NCBI GenBank assembly: GCA_002307215.1
Contig: DBTU01000055.1
Coordinates: forward strand, 98,894-162,893
Length of the DNA stretch: 64,000 bases
Origin: Lachnoclostridium sp. UBA1308
GTDB lineage: Bacteria; Bacillota; Clostridia; Lachnospirales; Lachnospiraceae
Direction: 5' to 3'
Positions within the stretch are counted from its first letter, which is position 1. Each line of letters starts with the position of its first letter. The translations under genes and the position numbers were made by a program. This document shows positions 34,748 through 44,884 of this stretch, one piece after another. The notes beneath the pieces were generated by a model. The model was given only the letters and a program-made list of their open reading frames with translations. It was not told the DNA's origin and made no database searches.

Positions 34748-36400
34748 TTATGATAATTTGAATCTTCCAACAGCTACATCTAGTTCATTCGCAATATTCT
34801 TTAACTTAGCGGCGGTCTCAGCGATATTATCGACAGCGATATTCTGCTCTTCAACTGTGGCGGAAATTTCCTCTGTACTTGCGGCTATATTCTCAGATGC
34901 ATCAGATATCTTGTCAATCAGAGCTACTACCTCATCCTTTTCATCACTGATATTTTGAATATTATCAATCAGTTTCTGCATATGTTCATTACTTTTCATA
35001 ATAGCCTCAGTAATGGCGTCAAATGCCATTGTTGTCATATTCATTCTGTCATTTACCTCATTCAGACTCGAATGACCATGTTCTATATTATTCTTTGTAT
35101 AATCGATTTCTTTCTGAATCTCTTCGACAATGGCTCTGATAGAATCTGTTGATTTTGCTGTTTGTTCAGATAACTGCCTTATCTCTCCTGCTACTACTGC
35201 AAAGCCTTTCCCTTGTTCTCCTGCTCTTGCAGCTTCAATTGATGCATTTAAGGAGAGCAAGTTTGTTTGATTTGCAATCGCATTAATGGTCTCAACAACC
35301 TGACTGATTAGGGCGGATTTTCCAGCCAATGTCTGTGCATTATCCGAAACCTTTCGATATACCTCACTATTTTCTTCCAGTTTACCTGACAGTTGCTCGA
35401 TAGCTTCTTTTCCCTTATTATTTAAATCATCTGTCTTGTCCGTATAATGTTTAACCTTTTTTGAGCTTTTCTCTACATTATTAATTTTCTCAGCCAAAGT
35501 CGTAAGCTTTTCTGAACCACTCTTTGCATCTAAAGTCTGCTTCGTTGCTCCCTGCGCCATCTCATCAATGGCAGTCGCAATCTCATCTGCGGAAATTGCG
35601 GTCTCCTTCGTCACGGAAGCAATCGCTTCGGAATTGATAAACAACTCTTTCGTGCGATCCATGACATTACTGATGATATCAGCAAGAGAATCAGACATTT
35701 GATTAATATTCAATGCCAGTTTTCCAATCTCATCTTTACCCTTCATCTTTGACTTTACCCCAAGATTCCCGTTTGCTACTTCTCTCGATACAACCATTAG
35801 TTCACTTAGTTGTGCAGACGTCTTGCGGATATTAAAAAACCACATGCAAAACACGCCAACTGCCAGCACTGCAATACTTACTATAATCGTGAGTATCATG
35901 ATTGTATTAATACGGCTCATTTCGTCATTCATTAAGAAGACTACACCACAGACATAATCAATTTTATCATTAATATGTAACGGGGCTGTAACATCAACAA
36001 TCATATTACCATCCTCTTTACCGATAATTGTCACTGTTTTGTCGCTAACTGCCGCTGCTATATCCTCCGGATCCGCATCTTTTGTTTTGTTTTCATCCGT
36101 AGTAGAAGCAATTGCTTTTTGAGTTTCAATGCTGTATATTGTAAAATCATCCAATTCTGAAATGTTTTTTACTACTTCGTCTAATTCCGCTTGTATCATT
36201 CCGCCAAATTCAGGGCTGTCTACATCAATTTGACCTGAGTTTAAAGAAGCTTCAAACAGTGCAATAAAAGTTTCCGCTCGCTCCTCCCCTTGAGATAATA
36301 TTTCATTTTTATTTGTAATAAATACAATAGGCATTGCTACACAAAACATTAATGCAGTGATGATAATGACGATTAAAATATTCTTCTTAGCCAGTGACAT
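34748..36400 (-). CDS. methyl-accepting chemotaxis protein
   Basis: 550 residues from ATG 36400 (MSLAKKN), with GGGAGG 7 nt upstream; the longer frame to 36457 has no site. Membrane helices at about 8-28 and 165-190 flank a ~135-residue single-Cache-like sensor domain. A HAMP domain (about 190-245) leads to the cytoplasmic signalling domain with the hallmark hairpin tip NLLSLNASIEAARAGEQGKG (about 365-400). It relays ligand signals to CheA/CheW. No che genes are in the window, so it is an orphan receptor locus; ligand unknown. Confidence 0.92.
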   Translation of the reverse strand: MSLAKKNILIVIIITALMFCVAMPIVFITNKNEILSQGEERAETFIALFEASLNSGQIDVDSPEFGGMIQAELDEVVKNISELDDFTIYSIETQKAIASTTDENKTKDADPEDIAAAVSDKTVTIIGKEDGNMIVDVTAPLHINDKIDYVCGVVFLMNDEMSRINTIMILTIIVSIAVLAVGVFCMWFFNIRKTSAQLSELMVVSREVANGNLGVKSKMKGKDEIGKLALNINQMSDSLADIISNVMDRTKELFINSEAIASVTKETAISADEIATAIDEMAQGATKQTLDAKSGSEKLTTLAEKINNVEKSSKKVKHYTDKTDDLNNKGKEAIEQLSGKLEENSEVYRKVSDNAQTLAGKSALISQVVETINAIANQTNLLSLNASIEAARAGEQGKGFAVVAGEIRQLSEQTAKSTDSIRAIVEEIQKEIDYTKNNIEHGHSSLNEVNDRMNMTTMAFDAITEAIMKSNEHMQKLIDNIQNISDEKDEVVALIDKISDASENIAASTEEISATVEEQNIAVDNIAETAAKLKNIANELDVAVGRFKLS

Positions 36401-36779
36401 AAAGCTGCCTCCCATGTTTTTTCGTTCTTGTTTTTCAATAATTATATTTGTTAACAATAATTATATTCAGATATATTATAACGATTCCAATCCTAAAAAT
36501 CTATATAAATCTACTAAAATATATATAATTTGGTTACGGTTCAGCCTTGTTCAGCCTTCAAAGAGATGTATCCGAAAGCGGCTCCTATATGGAAACATTT
36601 CTTTCCCGGTCTTGTCACTATCCTCGCTAGGGTGAACTGCAACATAATTTTCCATATGATTTCAATATTGTACATGATTTTTATTAAATATAGGAATATG
36701 TAACCTCGGGCACACCTGAGAAACATGACAGGTATCTATTCATATAATGAATCAGGTAAGAGAATGATTGGATGCTATT
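36401..36779. other. 379-nt divergent spacer with R3 repeat
   Basis: Between the chemotaxis receptor and the DUF6774 gene. It contains R3 copy 1 (36533-36643); the flanks are A+T-rich with no gene seen. Confidence 0.6.
36533..36643 (+). repeat. R3 palindrome-ended repeat, copy 1
   Basis: 111 bp with ends GTTACGGTTCA and TGAACTGCAAC (9 of 11 complementary). Internal blocks GGCTCCTATATGGAAA and TTTCTTTCCCG are shared with the reverse complement of 54248-54367. Confidence 0.8.
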
Positions 36780-36995
36780 ATGAATTCATGTGAGCTTGTA
36801 TCATTGGTTACTGCTGTATCTTGCGGAATTTCAAAATGTGTACCTCCGGATGACCTGCCTGAAGTTGCAGCAATTTTTGGACAGATTGCGTCTACGCTTG
36901 CAACAATTACCGTAAATGATGCCACGAATAAGAGAAGGAGTGCTTTTCCTGAAATCATTACACCTGATACGGTAATTGTTGACCCTTCCATTTAG
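36780..36995 (+). CDS. small DUF6774-type protein
   Basis: 71 residues from ATG 36780 (MNSCELVSLVTAVSCGISKC); an upstream TTG is in frame but less likely. The opening block with two cysteines, the DLPEVAAIFGQIASTLATI helix and the overall size match the DUF6774 small proteins common in Lachnospiraceae and Clostridia. Function unknown. The ribosome site is weak (GGATG). A very strong terminator follows at 37051-37091. Confidence 0.72.
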   Translation: MNSCELVSLVTAVSCGISKCVPPDDLPEVAAIFGQIASTLATITVNDATNKRRSAFPEIITPDTVIVDPSI

Positions 36996-37050
36996 GCAAA
37001 AACTTATTCCCATATTCGAAGAAAAGCATTTTACATGATCCTTGATTAGA

Positions 37051-37091
37051 ATACAACAAGCCCGATGCGAAAAGCATCGGGCTTGTTGTAT
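37051..37091. terminator. perfect 18-bp bidirectional terminator
   Basis: 18-bp perfect stem around GCCCGATGC/GCATCGGGC with a 5-nt loop; lies between the convergent DUF6774 and PFOR genes. Confidence 0.9.
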
Positions 37092-37183
37092 TTTGCTATA
37101 TAATTTGATATCTCAAAACATCCTATTAATAAAGCATAAATTCAATGTATTAAATTGTACTTGATTTTACACCAGTTCAGATA

Positions 37184-40100
37184 TTACTCAACACTCTGGG
37201 AAGCTTTAGCTACCAACTGTGCGTATTTCTCAATAGCATTCTTCTCAGCATTATCAAATAACCTAGCTGCTCTCTCAGGATTCTGACGAACCAAAGAGCT
37301 GTAACGTAATTCGCTCTTTAAGAAATCCTGATAGTTTGCTGTAGGAGCCTTGCTGTCCAACTGGAACGGATTCTTTCCCTCATCCTTAAGGCGAGGATCA
37401 AAACGGAACATATTCCAGTAACCTGCAGCTACAGCATTCTTCTCTTCCGTCTGTGCAGCAGTCATGCCACCTTTGATACCATGATTGATACAAGGAGCAT
37501 ATGCAATAATGATGGAAGGACCATGATAGCTTTCAGCTTCAACTAATGCTTTCATTGTCTGGTTGTAATCAGCTCCCATTGCCACCATAGCCACATATAC
37601 ATAGCCATAGCTCATAGCAATAGCAGCTAAATCCTTCTTCTTAACTTCCTTACCTGCTGCCGCAAACTGAGCGATTGCGCCGGTAGGTGTTGCCTTAGAA
37701 GACTGTCCGCCTGTGTTAGAATAAACCTCTGTATCAAATACTAAGATGTTAACATCCTGTCCACTGGCAATTACATGATCTAAACCGCCAAAACCGATAT
37801 CATATGCCCAACCGTCGCCACCAAGAATCCACTGCGACTTCCTGGATAAGTATTCCTTCTGCTTTAAGATATCTTTACCTTCTGCACAGCCACAAGCCTC
37901 TAATGCTCTAACTAATGCGCTGGTAGCACCGGAATTCTCACGTCCGTTCTCGAAGGTCTCCATATATCTTGCTGCTGCTGTCTTAATCTCAGCATTGCTT
38001 GTACCATCAGCTAATACAGTTATTTTGCTCTTTAATCTATCTCTTAATGTCTGTTGTGCAAGTAACATACCTAAACCAAATTCTGCATTATCCTCGAATA
38101 AGGAGTTAGCCCATGCCGGACCCTGACCCTTCTTATTCACCGTATAAGGAGTAGACGGCATAGATCCGCCCCAAATAGAGGAGCATCCTGTTGCATTGGC
38201 AATGAACATTCTTTCACCGAATAACTGGGTAACTAATTTTGCATATGGTGTCTCGCCGCAGCCTGCGCATGCGCCTGAGAATTCAAGTAACGGCTGTTTG
38301 AACTGACTTCCCTTAACGGTTGCATCCTTAAACTTCTCAGCAACTTCCGGTTTCTCTTCCAAACTAAATCCATAATCAAATATCTTCTGCTCAGCTAACT
38401 GTGATTCCAGAGGCTTCATAACAAGTGCTTTATTACCCTTCTTGCCGGGACAAACATTAGCACAAGATCCGCAGCCGGTACAATCAAGAACAGATACTGT
38501 CATAGCAAATTCCATACCTGCAACACCGGTCATGGCTGTCTTCTTCATTCCTGCAGGAGCCTTAGCTGCTTCATCGGCGGTTAACGCAACGGGACGGATT
38601 ACAGCATGAGGACATACGTAAGAACAGAAGTTACACTGGATACAGTTTTCCGGTTCCCAAGTAGGAACGTCAACAGCAATACCGCGCTTTTCATAAGCTG
38701 CTGAACCCTGAGGAAGTGTACCGTCAGCTTGTGCTAAAAATGTCGATACCGGAAGATTATTACCCTGCTGTGCATTAATAGGATTTAAGATATTATTAAC
38801 AAAATCAACAACGTCTTTTCTTCCACCCTCAACTTTAACAAGGATTTCCTCATCCTTTGCATTCTTCCAGCTCTCCGGAACCTTAATTTCAGTAATTCCG
38901 GTGAGACCGCGGTCGATTGCATCATGATTCATCTTAACAATTGCGTCACCCTTCTTGCTATAAGAAGCGGTTGCAGCATCCTTCATGTATTTTACAGCTT
39001 CTTCAATCGGAATAATATTAGCAAGCTTAAAGAAAGCAGCTTGAAGGATTGTATTGATACGCCCGCCAAGTCCGATTTCCTTACCTATGCTGATTCCATC
39101 GATGGTGTAGAACTTAATCTTGTGATCTGCCATATAACGCTTAACCTGTCCGGGTAAATGTTTCTCGATTTCTTCCATACCCCAACCACAATTAAGTAAG
39201 AATGTACCGCCATCCTTAATTTCCTGAACCATATTGTACTTTCTTACGTAGGAAGGATTATGACATGCAACGAAATCTGCCTCTGTAATTAAGTAGGTTG
39301 ATTTAATCTGCTTCTTACCAAATCTCAAATGGGACATGGTAACTCCGCCGGATTTTTTGGAGTCATAATCAAAGTAAGCCTGAGCATACATATTGGTATG
39401 ATCACCGATAATCTTGATGGAATTCTTGTTAGCACCAACCGTACCATCAGCACCGAGTCCCCAGAACTTACAGCTGATTGTACCCTCAGGTGTTGTTATA
39501 GGACATTCAGTTACTTCAAGGGACAAGTTAGTAACATCATCATTGATACCGAGTGTAAAGGTCTTCTTTGTTGTGTTCTTATACACTGAAATAATATGTG
39601 CAGGAATTGTATTCTTTGAACCTAAACCGTAACGGCCGTTAAATATCGGAATATTCGTAAATTTGGTGTCCTTTAATACCGCAACTACATCAAGGAATAA
39701 CGGCTCACCATATGCGCCCGGCTCCTTAGTTCTATCTAATACTGTAATCTTCTTAACAGAAGCAGGAATTGAATCGATAAAGTGCTTTGCGCTGAAAGGA
39801 CGATACAGACGGACCTTTACAAGACCTACCTTAGCTCCGTTTGCATTCATATAATCAATTGTTTCTTCGATGGTATCATTTACGGAACCCATAGCAATAA
39901 TAATATGCTCTGCATCTGCAGCACCATAGTAGTTGAAGAGTTTGTAATCGGTACCGATCTTAGCGTTAACCTTATTCATATATTCTTCTACGATACCGGG
40001 AACTGCATCATAGTATGTATTACATGCTTCTCTTGCCTGGAAGAATACATCAGGATTCTGAGCGGAACCTCTAAGAACCGGATGCTCAGGACTTAATGCG

Positions 40101-40717
40101 TTCTTACGGTATGCATCTACTGCATCCATATCAACTAATTCCTTAAGATCCTCGTAATCCCAAGTTTCAATCTTCTGAATTTCGTGGGAAGTTCTAAAAC
40201 CGTCAAAGAAGTGCAAGAAAGGCACTCTGCCCTTAATTGCTGCTAAATGAGCTACAGCTCCTAAATCCATAACTTCCTGCGGGTTAGTACTTGCCAGTAA
40301 AGCATATCCTGTCTGGCGGCAAGCCATTACGTCAGAGTGATCACCGAAGATCGATAATGCATGACTTGCTAAAGCACGAGCTGATACATGAATAACGCCC
40401 GGAAGCATCTCGCCTGCCATTTTATACATATTGGGGATCATCAGTAATAAACCTTGAGATGCTGTATACGTTGTTGTTAAAGCACCGGCTGCTAAAGAAC
40501 CGTGAACCGTACCGGCTGCTCCTGCTTCAGACTGCATCTCAACCACCCTTACTTCTTGTCCAAAAATGTTCTTTTTGCCTTCTGATGACCATTTGTCAGT
40601 CACTTCGGCCATTACGGAACTGGGTGTAATCGGATAGATTGCAGCAACATCGGTAAATGCATACGATACGTGACCCGCTGCGTTATTACCGTCCATTGTT
40701 TTCATTTTCCTTGCCAT
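37184..40717 (-). CDS. nifJ: pyruvate:ferredoxin oxidoreductase
   Basis: 1177 residues, full length for single-subunit PFOR. The pyrimidine-binding N-terminal domain begins MARKMKTMDGNNAAGHVSYAFTDVAAIYPITPS. Two [4Fe-4S] motifs are CIQCNFCSYVCP (about 690) and CTGCGSCANVCP (about 748), and the third-cluster cysteines start at GACAGCGET (about 815). TPP-binding residues lie in GDGWAYDIGFGG (about 965) and VYSNTGGQSSKATPTG. It oxidises pyruvate and CoA to acetyl-CoA and CO2, reducing ferredoxin. Ribosome site AAGGAGG. A dyad TGTGAT-N5-ATCACA lies ~35 nt upstream of the start. Confidence 0.97.
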   Translation of the reverse strand: MARKMKTMDGNNAAGHVSYAFTDVAAIYPITPSSVMAEVTDKWSSEGKKNIFGQEVRVVEMQSEAGAAGTVHGSLAAGALTTTYTASQGLLLMIPNMYKMAGEMLPGVIHVSARALASHALSIFGDHSDVMACRQTGYALLASTNPQEVMDLGAVAHLAAIKGRVPFLHFFDGFRTSHEIQKIETWDYEDLKELVDMDAVDAYRKNALSPEHPVLRGSAQNPDVFFQAREACNTYYDAVPGIVEEYMNKVNAKIGTDYKLFNYYGAADAEHIIIAMGSVNDTIEETIDYMNANGAKVGLVKVRLYRPFSAKHFIDSIPASVKKITVLDRTKEPGAYGEPLFLDVVAVLKDTKFTNIPIFNGRYGLGSKNTIPAHIISVYKNTTKKTFTLGINDDVTNLSLEVTECPITTPEGTISCKFWGLGADGTVGANKNSIKIIGDHTNMYAQAYFDYDSKKSGGVTMSHLRFGKKQIKSTYLITEADFVACHNPSYVRKYNMVQEIKDGGTFLLNCGWGMEEIEKHLPGQVKRYMADHKIKFYTIDGISIGKEIGLGGRINTILQAAFFKLANIIPIEEAVKYMKDAATASYSKKGDAIVKMNHDAIDRGLTGITEIKVPESWKNAKDEEILVKVEGGRKDVVDFVNNILNPINAQQGNNLPVSTFLAQADGTLPQGSAAYEKRGIAVDVPTWEPENCIQCNFCSYVCPHAVIRPVALTADEAAKAPAGMKKTAMTGVAGMEFAMTVSVLDCTGCGSCANVCPGKKGNKALVMKPLESQLAEQKIFDYGFSLEEKPEVAEKFKDATVKGSQFKQPLLEFSGACAGCGETPYAKLVTQLFGERMFIANATGCSSIWGGSMPSTPYTVNKKGQGPAWANSLFEDNAEFGLGMLLAQQTLRDRLKSKITVLADGTSNAEIKTAAARYMETFENGRENSGATSALVRALEACGCAEGKDILKQKEYLSRKSQWILGGDGWAYDIGFGGLDHVIASGQDVNILVFDTEVYSNTGGQSSKATPTGAIAQFAAAGKEVKKKDLAAIAMSYGYVYVAMVAMGADYNQTMKALVEAESYHGPSIIIAYAPCINHGIKGGMTAAQTEEKNAVAAGYWNMFRFDPRLKDEGKNPFQLDSKAPTANYQDFLKSELRYSSLVRQNPERAARLFDNAEKNAIEKYAQLVAKASQSVE

Positions 40718-41174
40718 TAAAATGTCCTCCTTAAATTATTAACCTGGTTTTGTGATAAAGTATCACACGAACAAAATGAATACCGCTCATAAACAAGCGG
40801 GATGAAATAAAAAATATACTTGTTATGAATAAAAATGTAAAACTCATTTGATTTACTTGTCAAGAATATAACAAAGCAAGTCGAAGTATCTATGTATTCA
40901 TCTTGTGCGTGGGGTACTTTTATCACCAATCGAACCCAATATATTGGCTTCAATATAAGTTTTTATTACTCAATTCATAATTATAACACATTGTAAAAAA
41001 ATATGGAACAGAAAATATGTATAATATTATAAAAAACTTATAAAAAAATGTTAGTGAATCTGCATGAATTATGATTTTCATACAATTGGCTAATATGGAA
41101 TCCATTTAAGATGACAATTTCTTATAGCATTTGGTGTTGGAAATTATGTATATATATTCATAATTCTTACTCCT
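40718..41174. other. 457-nt spacer upstream of PFOR
   Basis: Holds the nifJ leader with the dyad at 40751-40767 and a possible TTGACA -35 near 40860 with a poor -10. The rest is A+T-rich; no gene or hairpin was recognised. Confidence 0.5.
40751..40767 (-). promoter_or_regulatory. dyad operator candidate, nifJ leader
   Basis: TGTGAT-AAAGT-ATCACA, a perfect 6+6 dyad with a 5-nt centre. It resembles Rex (TTGTGA-N6-TCACAA) or CRP-type sites, but the spacing is one base longer. Confidence 0.4.
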
Positions 41175-42134
41175 TTACATGGAAAGAGCGTCCTTTTTAC
41201 TTGAATAGTAATATACATTATCGGATAAAATCTCATCTCTCGCTACCTGTGTCCGGTTAACATCCTTAACCATCTCTGTAAGGATTTCCTTTGTAATCGT
41301 TCTATCGCAGGGAACAAGAATTACTTCATGGATACTGCTGGGGATAATAAAGAAATCTGATTTTATTTGACGGGAGAATTCCTTGAGAATATTTGCATAC
41401 AGAAGACAGGTAGCGCCATTTATACCTTTATGATTGGTTAATATATACATCTTATTATGTGTGTCGTTGCAGGGATACCCAAGCTCTCTTTGTAGTGTCT
41501 GAACCTGCTCTTCCTCTCCATGTAACATACCTTCCTCCCCCAACATACCTAAGATGACATCATCCATACTTCGAATACTGTGTGGAAATAATTTGCTTGT
41601 ATTGTCCACAGCCAGTTCATATAATTCTTCCGGTGAGGCCTCCCACATCAGCATATGTTCATTTGTGATACGGATTGTGCCAATACCATCGTTATCTTCT
41701 CTGACCAGACAATGGTAGGTTATTGCCATATCAAGATACCTTACATGTGGAATACTTTTTAAGAGCTTTTCGTTCCTTTCGTAACTGACTAAACGATAGA
41801 TAATGAAGCTTTTGACATCACTGTAAGAATAAGAAAACAATATGTTCATTGCGGGAATCTCGTAATTATTATAGATACCGCAAAGCTTCTCAGTAATATC
41901 AGTGATACCGGCTCCTTGAATATACTCTTCATAATAAGGAAGAAGATAGATGTTGGGAGCAAAGTTTTTTCCTTTCTTAAGAATAACAAGACTATCCAGT
42001 TCCAAGGAGTTGTTTTTCATCACCTTTAAGCATCGCACCGTGAACTCCTCTCCCATATTTTCTTTTACCGATTGTGTAATCTGACCTGTGAAGGTGCTGT
42101 AATTACATAGTTGTTCCCTGACTAATTGTTGCAT
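41175..42134 (-). CDS. DUF5688 family protein
   Basis: 319 residues, soluble. The length, the N-terminal domain (VRCLKVMKNNSLELDSLVILKKGKNFAPNIYLLPYYE) and the C-terminal half with YILTNHKGINGATCLLY and FFIIPSSIHEVILVP match DUF5688, a family largely restricted to Lachnospiraceae-type Clostridia and often found in many copies per genome. No known activity. AAGGAGG lies 7 nt before ATG 42134. A long palindrome lies just upstream. Confidence 0.85.
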   Translation of the reverse strand: MQQLVREQLCNYSTFTGQITQSVKENMGEEFTVRCLKVMKNNSLELDSLVILKKGKNFAPNIYLLPYYEEYIQGAGITDITEKLCGIYNNYEIPAMNILFSYSYSDVKSFIIYRLVSYERNEKLLKSIPHVRYLDMAITYHCLVREDNDGIGTIRITNEHMLMWEASPEELYELAVDNTSKLFPHSIRSMDDVILGMLGEEGMLHGEEEQVQTLQRELGYPCNDTHNKMYILTNHKGINGATCLLYANILKEFSRQIKSDFFIIPSSIHEVILVPCDRTITKEILTEMVKDVNRTQVARDEILSDNVYYYSSKKDALSM

Positions 42135-42494
42135 AGACTTTCCTCCTTAGATAATTGTGAATGAATGGGGTGTGGTTACTATTCACAGCCCGGCCAAAGT
42201 TAGTGGTATGATTTCGACAAATGTTTCCGAAGCGGAGCCGCTCCCGCTTAGTTGCATTACGTAGTTCGTATGCAAATACTCCTTTTCGAAAATCATTTGC
42301 CGAAATCATAATGCCTAATTACCGACTGGGCTGTGAATATTAACGGGTTTTTGAAGTGAGAACGAATAACGAGTGATTAAGATACTTGATAAAATAGATT
42401 TGTGTAAGATTTAATTGTAATATGGATTATTGTAGCAAAAACGCAGGTTAAAGGCAAGTATTTTCATTACATATTTTTACATAATCTTTTTTCA
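42135..42494. other. 360-nt spacer holding a 170-bp palindrome
   Basis: Between the YhhN-like gene and the DUF5688 gene; mostly occupied by the palindrome at 42175-42344. Flanks are A+T-rich with no gene. Confidence 0.6.
42175..42344. repeat. 170-bp long imperfect palindrome
   Basis: Outer arms 42181-42223 and 42294-42338 pair over ~43 nt with few mismatches (ATTCACAGCCC / GGGCTGTGAAT, ATGATTTCG / CGAAATCAT). The centre holds TTGCAT/ATGCAA and GCGGAGC/GCTCCCGC stems. End sequence GTTACTATTCAC resembles the ends of R3 and of 33519-33638. Confidence 0.8.
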
Positions 42495-43229
42495 TTATTT
42501 TGTTGATTTTGCCATATTTAAGGAGCTGCTAAGTGTGATGATAACCTGGGACGGAGCATAGAAGGTCCACATCAAAATAGAGGACAGTGTATACAATGAG
42601 CGATAAACCGAATCCGGTAATGCTATAAATCCTGCCATATTGAAAACTCCGACATTGATATCACAAAGCAGAAATAATACCATACCAATTGCAAATATAA
42701 CATTTCTCTTATCAACTGTTTTTCGCAAAGCCACTCTGACAGCAAAAAAAACATTGGTAACGATACACACAAAGTAGAATACGCTGATTACCAACAGCGC
42801 TTCCATCGGAACGTCGCCTAACCAAAGTAGCAGACATACTACTGCAGCCAGAACGATTTGGAGTAAAAACCGCATTACCGCCTTATCTGCTTTTTGGGAA
42901 TCGGATAGCATTATCCTTATGCTATACAATTGTTGGACTATGATAAAGGTCACTAACCCACAGATATAATAGTCTAATATCAGAAGAAATAAATCAGACA
43001 ATACTGTAAAGAAAAGTGCTGTTTTCATACAAAAAAGAATGCTTTTGTTATCGCCCTTTCCATTTGTCAGGGCAAAACAAAAGCACAGTATGATAATACC
43101 AAATTTAAATACAGAGGATATCGTATTATGATTCCCTATTATATCTAATGTGAGAAAAATCGCATAAAATATTGCCTGTAACATCACAAACAGATATGCT
43201 CTTCTATTTCCCACAAGATAACGTTTCAC
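42495..43229 (-). CDS. YhhN-like integral membrane protein
   Basis: 244 residues with eight hydrophobic segments and short loops. The pattern (VFKFGIIILCFCFAL, ALFFTVLSDLFLLI, YICGLVTFIIVQQLYSIRI, GMVLFLLCDINVG) resembles the YhhN/TMEM86 (lysoplasmalogenase-like) family, including aspartates placed within helices. Plasmalogens are common in anaerobic clostridia, so lipid turnover is plausible, but the activity is unproven. A GGAGACG ribosome site precedes ATG 43229. It lies 59 nt downstream of the GGDEF-EAL gene on the same strand. Confidence 0.6.
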   Translation of the reverse strand: MKRYLVGNRRAYLFVMLQAIFYAIFLTLDIIGNHNTISSVFKFGIIILCFCFALTNGKGDNKSILFCMKTALFFTVLSDLFLLILDYYICGLVTFIIVQQLYSIRIMLSDSQKADKAVMRFLLQIVLAAVVCLLLWLGDVPMEALLVISVFYFVCIVTNVFFAVRVALRKTVDKRNVIFAIGMVLFLLCDINVGVFNMAGFIALPDSVYRSLYTLSSILMWTFYAPSQVIITLSSSLNMAKSTK

Positions 43230-43288
43230 ATGAACGTCTCCTTTAGCAATATATTTCTATACGAAGTATGTATTATATGCCTTTAAAT

Positions 43289-44845
43289 TTATTGCACACT
43301 TGCCGGTGTTTCCAAACTTTTCAAAAACAAGATTGCCTTTTCTTTGGGAACAGCTTTGCTGTACAAATACCCCTGAGCCTTATCGCAATTTGCTTCCTTT
43401 AAGAAAATCTCTTGCTCAAAGCTTTCAACACCCTCAGCGATTACTAACAAATCAAGATTTCTTGCAAGATTAATTATCGTCTGGATTATTTTCTGATCCG
43501 ATTTATCCATCATAACCGTATTTAAAAAGCTCTTATCAATCTTAAGATTGCTTACCGGAAGTCGCTTCAGATAGTTCATGGAGGAATATCCGGTACCAAA
43601 ATCATCGAGTGAGAAATTTACACCGATCTTTCTTAATTCTTGTATGGTAGATACTGTATATTCAATATCATCTAGTGCAATTGTTTCCGTAATCTCAAGT
43701 TCCAACTTACGTGGATCAATCCCTGTTTCTTCGATTACATCACAGACCAGCTTTACAATATCACGATCCTTAAACTGCCTTGCGGACAGATTAACTGCCA
43801 TAGTAACCTCCGGATATTCCTCGGACCACTGTTTCAGCTGAATACAGGCTGTTTTCAGAACCCATTTGCCAATCGGTACGATTAATCCGGTTTCTTCTGC
43901 CACAGAAATGAATTCATCCGGAAATACAAGTCCCTTAGTTGCATGGTTCCAGCGTATCAAAGCCTCAAATCCCACTACTTTCTTGGTTTCCAGATTCATC
44001 TGTGCCTGATAAAACAGAACAAATTCATTACGTTCCAAAGCTTTCCGAAGTTCCGACTGTGTTTCAATTTTTTCTGTCAGCTTCTGGTTAAATGCATACT
44101 CAAAATAAACATGTGTATTCTTGCCATTCGCTTTTGCAACATACATGGCAGAATCTACATTTTTGATCAATGTCTGAGAGGTCTTACCATCCTTTGGTGC
44201 AAATGCTACACCGATACTGACTGTAACAAAATATTCCTTTGTTGATAAAACAAAAGGATAACTGAATACATTCTTAATCTTTCTGATCTTATCTTCAAAG
44301 TCCATCATATCCGTTAAATTCTGGGATAGAACAATAAACTCATCCCCGCCGATTCTTGCAAGATAATCGTTTTCATCCATAGCCTGCTTCAATCGATAGG
44401 TCACGTCTATTAAAAGCTCATCACCATAGGAATGTCCGAGTGTATCATTAATATTCTTAAAATTGTCTATATCAATATCCATAATGGCGATAATTTCTTC
44501 ATTACGAAGAGTAATCATGATATTATCTAACATCTCCGTAAAGGAAGCCCTATTGGGAAGTTCTGTCAGGTAATCCGTATATGCCATCTTTTTCATACTT
44601 TCTTTATTCTTATTCAACTCCTCACATTTTACTGTAAGGTCGTTGACGGAATTGACCGAAGTATTATAATTACTCTCGAGTTCCCTACAATGCTCCAAGG
44701 TTTTTTGATTTACAACGTCCGCAAGTGCTTTTGCATGAATAACAGCTCTGTATTTGACAATAAAATATATTAGCAGCAGTAAAATGATTACCAATGCTGT
44801 AATGATACCTATCCCAATAACTCGATCGATTACAAAATATCCCAT
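43289..44845 (-). CDS. membrane GGDEF-EAL c-di-GMP enzyme
   Basis: 518 residues from ATG 44845 (MGYFVIDRVIG), which has GGAGGGGG upstream; the earlier ATG 44881 has none. One membrane helix (about 8-32) and a coiled coil (about 40-85) precede a GGDEF domain with intact RIGGDEF (about 175) and an EAL domain with EALIRW, NLSARQF, LEITET, DDFGTGYSS, KIDKSF and AEGVE. Both catalytic sets look intact, so it may make and degrade c-di-GMP. No RxxD inhibition site precedes GGDEF. It starts 40 nt after nfnB and may be co-transcribed with it. Confidence 0.9.
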   Translation of the reverse strand: MGYFVIDRVIGIGIITALVIILLLLIYFIVKYRAVIHAKALADVVNQKTLEHCRELESNYNTSVNSVNDLTVKCEELNKNKESMKKMAYTDYLTELPNRASFTEMLDNIMITLRNEEIIAIMDIDIDNFKNINDTLGHSYGDELLIDVTYRLKQAMDENDYLARIGGDEFIVLSQNLTDMMDFEDKIRKIKNVFSYPFVLSTKEYFVTVSIGVAFAPKDGKTSQTLIKNVDSAMYVAKANGKNTHVYFEYAFNQKLTEKIETQSELRKALERNEFVLFYQAQMNLETKKVVGFEALIRWNHATKGLVFPDEFISVAEETGLIVPIGKWVLKTACIQLKQWSEEYPEVTMAVNLSARQFKDRDIVKLVCDVIEETGIDPRKLELEITETIALDDIEYTVSTIQELRKIGVNFSLDDFGTGYSSMNYLKRLPVSNLKIDKSFLNTVMMDKSDQKIIQTIINLARNLDLLVIAEGVESFEQEIFLKEANCDKAQGYLYSKAVPKEKAILFLKSLETPASVQ

Positions 44846-44884
44846 TGTCCCCCTCCAAACGTTCTCCAGACGTATCCTCATTTG

